Source: Campylobacter concisus (GTDB lineage Bacteria; Campylobacterota; Campylobacteria; Campylobacterales; Campylobacteraceae). Taken from it: a stretch of DNA of 64,000 bases. Numbering within the stretch: position 1 is the first letter of the stretch; each line of letters starts with the position of its first letter. Below the pieces are notes generated by a model. That model did no database searches. It was given only the letters and a program-made list of their open reading frames with translations, and was not told where the DNA came from. Positions 1-7,500 of this stretch are shown here, piece by piece. Position numbers and translations under genes: made by a program. Where the stretch lies: the NCBI RefSeq assembly GCF_003048375.1, contig NZ_CP021642.1, positions 1,364,001 to 1,428,000 of the forward strand, written 5' to 3'.

Positions 1-645
1 GCCTTTGCTGGCGCTCTTGGCAAGTCGCTTTTAGCACTTCAAAGCACGACCGAGCTCTTTGGAGCAAGGGTTTTAGAGCTTTCTAAAAAACTTCGCAAAG
101 CTGGTCTTAGCCTTCATTTTAGACCGCTATGCTTTACTGACTACGTCCTAGTCGTGCCAAAAGGCAACCCAGCAGGCATTCGCGACTTAAAGGACCTTGC
201 TGAGCCAGGAGTTAGAGTGATGCTGCCTCTTAGATCATCGCCCCCTGGCAGTGGTCCAGTCAAAGGGATATTAAAAAACTCAAACCTAACCGATGCGGTG
301 ATGAAAAACATGGTCGCAAACGGATCATGCGTCATAAATATGATGTGCGAGCTAGTTGATGGCAAGGGCGATGCCTCGATCATCGAAAAGCGCCTAACAA
401 CGCATGATAGGTTTAAAGATAAGATCGAGTATATGCCCATCGATGAAAAGCTCATCCCGCCTGGACCGCTCACTTTTACACTAAATATAATGAAATATGT
501 AAAAGATGAAAGGCTAGCAAATGACTTTGCAGACTTTGTTTGCGGTACCGAAGGGCAAGAAATTTTTGAAAAACATGGCTTTACCTCCATTTATTCAGCG
601 CGTGGGCTAGAGCTTATAGAAAGGTTTGGTGTAAAAGATGTGTAG
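1..645 (+). CDS. ModA-like periplasmic solute-binding protein (5' partial)
   Basis: Open from base 1 in frame 1, so the start and any signal peptide lie left of the window. The visible 214 residues resemble the second half of ModA/WtpA-type periplasmic binding proteins for oxyanions: a Tyr-Val-Leu-Val-Val-Pro-Lys-Gly-Asn-Pro segment, an Ile-Arg-Asp-Leu-Lys-Asp-Leu stretch, then a C-terminal lobe with a GTEGQEIFEKHGF motif. The family delivers molybdate or tungstate to an ABC permease; no permease or ATPase gene is visible here. Its last 8 bases overlap the NapH-like gene, which suggests translational coupling. The ligand is inferred from family resemblance only. With NifB next door, molybdate is attractive but unproven. 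Confidence 0.7.
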   Translation, partial: AFAGALGKSLLALQSTTELFGARVLELSKKLRKAGLSLHFRPLCFTDYVLVVPKGNPAGIRDLKDLAEPGVRVMLPLRSSPPGSGPVKGILKNSNLTDAVMKNMVANGSCVINMMCELVDGKGDASIIEKRLTTHDRFKDKIEYMPIDEKLIPPGPLTFTLNIMKYVKDERLANDFADFVCGTEGQEIFEKHGFTSIYSARGLELIERFGVKDV

Positions 646-1450
646 TAGCTGTAATAGCGCATGCTCTAATAGCAGTGCATGCGGCAACGTAAATTTAAAA
701 AAGAAAAGCAAAAACTCCCCCACAACAAAGATAAGGCGCCTAGTGCAGCTCATCTTTATAGCAGGCATCGGACAATGGGCGTATTATGGCATTTTTAGAT
801 GCCCTTTTGTAGTGCCATTTGTAAATTGCCAAAACTGCCCTATCATCACCTGTTGGGGGCGGATCACATCGCTGTTTTTTGGATTTTGGCTATTTATCCC
901 AGCGCTTGTCATCCTCTTTGGTAGGGCATTTTGTGGCTGGGTCTGTCCAGCTGGCTTTGTCAATCAAATGCTTGGTAAATTTGCCTTTTTCAAGCTAAAA
1001 ATTCGCAGTAAAAAGCTAATAATCGCTCAAATAGGCATGCTAATTGCCATAGCAATCAGCCTTTGGGTCTATTTCGTCTGGGGCAATCCACGCATGATGA
1101 TACCTATAAGAACGAGCGATGAGTACCTAACTGCCGTTACTTTGTCACTTCGCTTTGGCGAGTGGGAGTGGGTCACTCGCACGGTGATCATCATCTCAGT
1201 CATGCTAGCCTCGCTAATCATAGCCAACCTTTGGTGCCGTTTCGTCTGCCCATCAGGTGGCGTACTTGAAATTTTGCGTAAATTTTCGATATTTCGCGTC
1301 TATAAAACAAGTGCCTGTGACGACTGCGACGCGTGCTTGCGTAAGTGCGAGATGGGGACAAGACCTGACGAGATAAACTGCACAAACTGCGGAGACTGCC
1401 TAAATGTCTGCCATGCAAATGCCATTAAATTTGGAAGGAAAAAGAGCTAA
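638..1450 (+). CDS. NapH/NosR-like polyferredoxin membrane protein
   Basis: 270 residues. The N-terminus is cysteine-rich (Cys2, 5, 9 and 15), followed by about four to five membrane segments carrying the paired FCGWVCPAG and CRFVCPSGG motifs of the NapH/NosR/CcoG-type quinol-linked ferredoxin family. Two 4Fe-4S motifs close the protein (CDDCDACLRKC and CTNCGDCLNVC). Such proteins move electrons between the quinone pool and soluble or periplasmic partners. It overlaps the binding-protein gene by 8 bases and the NifB-type gene by one base (TAATG), so the three are probably one operon. It is not next to nap or nos genes. A role as electron donor to the radical SAM partner is inference. Confidence 0.8.
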   Translation: MCSSCNSACSNSSACGNVNLKKKSKNSPTTKIRRLVQLIFIAGIGQWAYYGIFRCPFVVPFVNCQNCPIITCWGRITSLFFGFWLFIPALVILFGRAFCGWVCPAGFVNQMLGKFAFFKLKIRSKKLIIAQIGMLIAIAISLWVYFVWGNPRMMIPIRTSDEYLTAVTLSLRFGEWEWVTRTVIIISVMLASLIIANLWCRFVCPSGGVLEILRKFSIFRVYKTSACDDCDACLRKCEMGTRPDEINCTNCGDCLNVCHANAIKFGRKKS

Positions 1451-2277
1451 TGATCTTTCGCACCAAAGCTGATCTAGATAACCACCCATGCTTTAACAAA
1501 AAGGCCTCCGCTAGCTACGGACGCGTGCATCTGCCAGTTGCCCCTCACTGCAACATCCAGTGCAACTTCTGCAACCGCATATATGACTGCGCTAATGAAA
1601 ATCGCCCTGGCGTAACTGCAAAGGTGCAAACACCAGATGAATCGGTGAAATTTTTAGAAAAGCTCTTTAAATTTAGACAAGACATCTCAGTCATCGGCAT
1701 CGCTGGACCTGGCGATCCGATGTGCGACGCTGACAAGACGCTAGCGACCTTTGAAAAGTGCAAGTCCCACTTCCCAAACGCCCTGCTCTGCCTCTCGACT
1801 AATGGCCTAGCGCTGCCTGAGCATGTGGATGAGATCGTGCACCTTGGCGTGACCCACGTGACAGTGACTGTTAATGCCGTGACACCAGATGTTGGCTCGA
1901 AGGTCTATTCGTGGGTGAGATACGAGGGTAAAAACTACTACGGCGAAGAGGCTGCTAGGATACTGCTAGCGCGCCAGGACGAGGGCATCCGCAAGCTAAA
2001 AGAGGCTGGCATGCTAGTAAAGATAAACACCGTAGTCATCCCTGGGGTCAATATAGACCACGTCCAAAGCATCTCGGCAAAGGCAAAGCAGTGGGGAGCT
2101 GACATAATGAACTGCATGGCGATGATACCGGTGCATGACACCCCTTTTGAAAATTTAAAGTCCCCTTCAACCGAGGAGATCCACCGCATAAGAAGATCGA
2201 TATCTAGCGATATAGACCAGATGACGCACTGCAATAGGTGCCGCGCTGATGCATGCGGGAAGCTTGGCGAAAGATAG
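1450..2277 (+). CDS. stand-alone NifB-type radical SAM protein
   Basis: 275 residues, matching the radical SAM core of NifB, which makes the 8Fe-9S-C precursor of nitrogenase cofactors. All three diagnostic NifB cysteine sites are present: HPCF (His12-Pro-Cys14), the SAM-cluster CX3CX2C at Cys34/38/41 followed by an ENRPG motif, and the C-terminal CNRCRADACG (Cys261, 264, 269). The NifX/NafY-like C-terminal domain of many bacterial NifB proteins is absent, as in archaeal forms. Campylobacter is not known for nitrogen fixation and no nifHDK or nifEN is visible. I therefore call it NifB-type and leave the symbol blank. The product and client enzyme are unknown. Confidence 0.85.
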   Translation: MIFRTKADLDNHPCFNKKASASYGRVHLPVAPHCNIQCNFCNRIYDCANENRPGVTAKVQTPDESVKFLEKLFKFRQDISVIGIAGPGDPMCDADKTLATFEKCKSHFPNALLCLSTNGLALPEHVDEIVHLGVTHVTVTVNAVTPDVGSKVYSWVRYEGKNYYGEEAARILLARQDEGIRKLKEAGMLVKINTVVIPGVNIDHVQSISAKAKQWGADIMNCMAMIPVHDTPFENLKSPSTEEIHRIRRSISSDIDQMTHCNRCRADACGKLGER

Positions 2278-2281
2278 CGAT

Positions 2282-2307
2282 AAAAGACACTGAATTTAGT
2301 GTCTTTT
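2282..2307 (+). terminator. intrinsic terminator of the NifB-type operon
   Basis: A perfect 10-base inverted repeat (AAAAGACACT / AGTGTCTTTT) with a 6-base loop starts 4 bases after the stop codon and is followed by a T-rich run. It closes the three-gene operon. Confidence 0.8.
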
Positions 2308-2541
2308 TGGTTTTTACTTGTGGCTAAATTTAACTTTGTTTTAAAGCCATAACGCCGTTTTGAGAGAAATTTAAATTTATAAATATTTAGAGCCCTGTTT
2401 CTTTCATAAATTTATAGGCTTTTTTGATCTGAAGCAACGATATCACATAGTATCTTTCACTAAAATCCCAAAAAATAATAATTTAGCTATATATGTTTTA
2501 TAAATTTATCCGATATGGCTTAGAATACAATAAGGAAAGAT

Positions 2542-4413
2542 ATGAAAGAAAAAAAGCTGATCATAAAAGACATTCAGGGTGAAATTTACGTCATAAGCCA
2601 AGATGGAAGCATAAAAATGCTAAAAGATGGCGATGAGATTTACGCTGATCAGAAAATTTTTACTAAAAATTTAGACGCCAAGATCACTTTAGAAGATGGC
2701 GAGCAGGTAAATTTAAGCGCTCATCAAAGCATAAATTTAGATGAAATTTTAAAAATTTCAACAAAACCAGCAGAAGAAAAGGACGATCACTCTAACGGCT
2801 TTGGCGCAAGCGAGGGCATATCTTTAAGTGCGGCGAGCTTTGTCACAAGCGGACATAGCGCAAATATCCATCAAATTTACAACCAACACAGATCTTTAGA
2901 GCCAAACGTAAGTAGCACCCAGTTAGCCCAGCTAAAAAGCGTCTCAGGCGCTTCAAGCACGCAGGTAGAAAAAGGTAGCGCCACTGCAGAGCCAAAAGAA
3001 GAGCCATTTATAGATACCATAAATGTGTTAAAGGTCACAAACAGAGGACTAGACGCAGATATATGGCTTTATGACTCAGCTAGAAACCATGAGCGAGGGC
3101 TTGATTATTATGATATAGAGCATAATAGCAAAAGCATACTAAAAGAGTGGAGTGCAAGCCATCACGTAAGTGCGACAAGTACATTTAATGACTTGCGTTA
3201 TGCAACTGGTAATCAATACATGCCACCTTTTTCATCAGAAGTCCTAAATGTAAAAGTACGTAGCCGCACTCCATCAGACATCGAGCTTGCTAGGATAGGA
3301 CGAGATCCAAATGTAAATTACACCAAAGATAGAATTGATAGAGGTTTTGACCTATATGTTGAGCCACCCAATAAAAATGGTCACTATAAATTATTCGAGT
3401 CCAAAATCACTGCAGATGGAGTAATGGTCAGCATGGATGGCTGGATATTTATAAAAAATCGTAGTGCTATCGACAAGTTTTATTATGAGATAAAGCAACA
3501 AAGGCAGAGTATTAAGTTTGAATTTGATGGTAGAGAAATTTCATGGCAGCCATTTGCAGCAGCAACTAGAAATGGTGGCATAGATGAAGACAGAGCCTCA
3601 CAAAGCGAAAGTACAAGTAGCCTAAATTTAACAAATGATTATGGCTTTTATAAAGTACATATAGAAGTATCCGATGAAAGATACAGTTATATGTTTAGAG
3701 TGCATCCAGATAGCACTTTTAGTAGAATTATTTCAAATGACCCTAACATAAAACTAGTCAGCAACGCCTATATGGAGGCTCTTGCTCAAAATCACCTTGT
3801 AACAAAGCAGAGCGATACATTTTATAAGGCAGCAAATAAGCCTGATGGCACTATATTTGGTAGCAATGCAAGTGACTTTAATGAGAAATATGACCTAAAA
3901 TTTGAAGGCACTAAAGACGTTGGTAGCAACGATGATGACAAATTTATCTTTAACTCACACGATATCGACGCAAAAGGCGGCATCGACACGCTACTTTTTA
4001 CCCAAAATGTGGATCTAACAAAGATAAGTGAGCTAGATAAGCGCCTTGAGAGCTTTGAGCGAATCGAGCTTGATGACAAAAAGGCTGTAAAGCTAAAACT
4101 AAACGGGCAAAACATAAGCGACATGATAGACTCCAACCCTACCGAGGGGCCTGATGGCAAAGTAAGCCTTAATACCATCCTTAAAATTTCAGGTGACAGC
4201 GACGACGTGGTGCAGCTCGTTGGAAATTTCATAAAAGCCACAAGCGCCGAGGTAGCTGCGCTAAATGCAAAGCATAGTGTCATCGGAGCTGATTATAACA
4301 AACTCGATGAAGTTGGGGGCGAAGCGGTCAATCAAGTCTATAAAGGTGAAAACAACGCTGGACAGACATTTTTTGTCGAGATAGATAAAAACGTGCAAGT
4401 CGAGGTGATGTAG
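2542..4413 (+). CDS. retention-module-like surface protein, short paralogue
   Basis: 623 residues with no Sec signal. Residues 1-75 resemble the retention module of LapA-type type I secreted adhesins (GEIYVISQDGSIKML, then an LEDGEQVNL segment). Residues about 169-410 match a block in the next gene and look like a PA14/lectin-type domain (GLDADIWLYD..., MDGWIFI, GFYKVHIEVSDERY). Residues 456-623 are a C-terminal module with SNDDDKFIFNSHDIDAKGG and TFFVEIDKN signatures that occurs twice in the neighbour. The start has a good AAGGA site 5 bases upstream. The Ig-like repeat region of the neighbour is missing, so it may be a truncated or minimal relative. No type I transporter gene is in the window; secretion is inferred. 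Confidence 0.7.
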   Translation: MKEKKLIIKDIQGEIYVISQDGSIKMLKDGDEIYADQKIFTKNLDAKITLEDGEQVNLSAHQSINLDEILKISTKPAEEKDDHSNGFGASEGISLSAASFVTSGHSANIHQIYNQHRSLEPNVSSTQLAQLKSVSGASSTQVEKGSATAEPKEEPFIDTINVLKVTNRGLDADIWLYDSARNHERGLDYYDIEHNSKSILKEWSASHHVSATSTFNDLRYATGNQYMPPFSSEVLNVKVRSRTPSDIELARIGRDPNVNYTKDRIDRGFDLYVEPPNKNGHYKLFESKITADGVMVSMDGWIFIKNRSAIDKFYYEIKQQRQSIKFEFDGREISWQPFAAATRNGGIDEDRASQSESTSSLNLTNDYGFYKVHIEVSDERYSYMFRVHPDSTFSRIISNDPNIKLVSNAYMEALAQNHLVTKQSDTFYKAANKPDGTIFGSNASDFNEKYDLKFEGTKDVGSNDDDKFIFNSHDIDAKGGIDTLLFTQNVDLTKISELDKRLESFERIELDDKKAVKLKLNGQNISDMIDSNPTEGPDGKVSLNTILKISGDSDDVVQLVGNFIKATSAEVAALNAKHSVIGADYNKLDEVGGEAVNQVYKGENNAGQTFFVEIDKNVQVEVM

Positions 4414-4462
4414 TAAATTTACAAGAGCTAAAAACCTCATCCCAAAAAGCCACCAAACTATA

Positions 4463-4487
4463 TAAATTTTAAGAGATTTTCCGATAT
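4463..4487 (+). promoter_or_regulatory. candidate sigma-28 (FliA) promoter
   Basis: TAAA (4463-4466), exactly 15 bases, then CGATAT (4482-4487), which fits the epsilonproteobacterial FliA consensus TAAA-N15-CGATWT. It lies 32 bases before the start of the large adhesin gene. A TACAAT sigma-70-like hexamer follows just downstream, so either factor could be used. The same CCGATAT occurs at 2510-2516 before the short paralogue, but without a matching -35. Confidence 0.4.
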
Positions 4488-4518
4488 TACAATACACATA
4501 TTTTACAGGGATGAAAAA

Positions 4519-7500
4519 ATGCCAAATTTTGACGCCATAAGGATCGGCGTTATCAAAAAGATCAAAGGTGAAGCCATTGCCATAAGCAGGGATGGCACTA
4601 TGAGGGTGCTGCACAAAGGCGATGAAATTTACCTTGGTGATGATATAAAAACGAGTGAAAACTCGAACCTTACCATTGTTTTTGATGACGGCGAAAAGGC
4701 TTATGTCGGCTTTAGCTCGGTATTTCACACAATAAATGTCTTTGCTGAGCACAAAGGCGAGCTAGTCATCCCAAAAAATGCAAACATCCTTGAAAATCAC
4801 AAAGAACACGCAAATGACGATGATCAAATCTCCCATCAAGAGCCATCTTCTCACGACTCATCACCGCACTACTTCGCCTCTGCTGGCAGTGGTGGCATCA
4901 AATTTGAACTAGGTGGTCACTACTCAAATATCTACGACTTCTACACTGGTTTGCGCGCTCTTGAAGCTAGGCATGACGAGCTTAAATGGCCAGTTGGCGA
5001 GACTATAAAAGGGGCATTTTATAGTGCTAAAAGCACTATAAACTCACAACCAGAGCCAAACATCGTGCTAAATTTCAACCTCACAAGCGATACTGGCGAG
5101 AAAAAGGGCTTTCTTGGAGGAGCACAGCTAAACTCACTACCAAAAACTTCTGATGGCAAAAAGATCATCACAAGCATAAGCGTTGATATCCCAGATATTG
5201 CCAAAAATGGCGACATCATCACGATAAAAACAAATATGAAAGGTGGTGGCAAAACTAGCAACTACAAAGTAAATACTATCACAAACGAGCTAATCCCAGT
5301 TGATAGCACTGGCACGCCTACTGGAGCGCCTCCTATACCTATCGTAAATGGCAAAGCAGAGATCACTGGGGTTGAAATTTTAAACCATGGCAAAACAACT
5401 GTGACAAGCTCATACACCACTGGTGGCAAGACATTTACCGCGCCGCCAACTGTTTATGAATTAGATGACACACCAGCCACCTCAAAAGTGACAGCCACGC
5501 TTGATATTGATAAAAATGGCGACGGCGTGATAGATGCGACCGAGCTAGGATATGGCAGTGGCACGCAAACTAGCGGTATGAAATTTGTAGTACCTGACGA
5601 GCTTAGCACTGGAGACAAGATCACGTTTAAGCTAAATGAGCCGGGCAAACCGCCAGTTGAGAAGAAATTTACGCTAGATAAAGAAAATGGCACAGCAACT
5701 GACGAGGACGGCAACACCTATACATTTACGACCGATGAAAATGGCGCGGTTAGCTTTAGCGTGCCAAACATCGCAAACATCACGGCAGGAAGCAGCATAG
5801 AAACTGGCGTAGTTGATAAATTTGGCAACGTCTCAGCCACAAGCACTACGCCAAGCAGCAATGTAAGTGACACCGTCAAAGTGACGCTAACAGCTGATAA
5901 AAACGGCGATGGGCTAATAAGTAGCGACGAGATAGGTGACGGCACTTCAAAGGTTGAGATAAATTTACCTCGCACCATAAAGCCAAAAGAGAGCGTCACT
6001 ATCAACATAGGTGGCTCGCCAAAAGAATTTGTCGTAAGCGACGATGGCACAAGCGTTTATGATAAAAATAACCCAAGCGTAGTAGTGCCAATAGTTAATG
6101 GTAAATTTGAAGTGCCAGGCGTAAGCGTACCAGTAACACCTGGCTCAAGCGTATCTATAAATACAACGGTTAATGACGAGCATGGCACACCAAAACCAAA
6201 TGGCACAAGTAGCCAAACCACCCCAAGCGTCGTGGTAGCTCCACCTGTAAAATCAGCCAAGATAAGCTTTGATAGTGACTTGGGCTCTAGTAATAGAACA
6301 CCAGATGGCAGGATAGATACTTCAGAAAACAGATACAATGACGGCGACCCAACAAAAACCGAGGCCTCCATAAAAATCCCAAGCGTGATAAAAGAAGGCG
6401 ATAAGATAGCCATCGATGTCACCAACCCAGACGGCAGTAAAACGCACAAGGTCTATACATATACTAATGGCAAGATAATCGCCCCTGATCACAATGAAGT
6501 GCCACTAAATGATGGTAAATTTAAGGTCACAGTGCCAATAGAGCATGGCAAAACCACAAGCATAACGACGACCATGATGGACAAGGCTGGCAACAAAGGC
6601 GAAAGCGATACAAATGAGATAAAATTTAGCGACAGCCCAGTGGCTAAATTTGTCAAAGACGCTGACGGAGATGGGCTCATAGACGACACCACTGGAGCTA
6701 TAACGACCTCTGATGTAAAGGTCTATCTCCCAAGTAGCGCGGTGCCAAAAGATGAGCTAAAGATAAGCATCCTAAACCCACTTACAAACAAACAATCAAC
6801 CGTGAGCTACATCCTAGACGATGATGGCGTGCATATGATAAACAAAAAAGATCCAAGCGATATAAAAGTGATAAATGACGGCGCTATCACCATAGCAGAC
6901 GTGACGGTAAGTAGCAAGCGTCCGACCTTGGTCGATGCGACCCTTATAAAAGATGACGGGAGTGCGATATCAGGCACATCAAGCGGCAGGCTATTTGCCT
7001 TTGGAGTGCTTGACTATATAGACGATGTAAAACTTGTTACAAAGATAGATAATGCCGATATCCACTCTGCAAAATACCTAAATGAAGAGGACTACGAACA
7101 CATCATCTCGACAAGCCAGTATGAGTCAAATTCGACCCAAAAGATAAACTACAACATCGCTCTTACAAATGACGAACAGCCATACATTAAATTTGGTATA
7201 AATAAGCCTGACACCACAAGTGATGGCAAGGGCTACGTGCTAATAGAGATAAAAGACGAAAACGCAAATATAAGTGATAGCTTTATAGCCAAGATCGAGA
7301 ATAACACCGTCATAGCAGACTTTGAAAAAGCTGGCAAAAAGCTAGATAGAACACACCATATCATAGACGCCACTTATGTGGGAACTGACGGCGTGCCTCA
7401 AAGAGATGATAACCTAACTATCACGGTCGATCTTGACTCAAAGCCTGACAAGCTAATAGAATCTGACTTTGATAATATAAAAAACGGCTCTGGCAACTAC

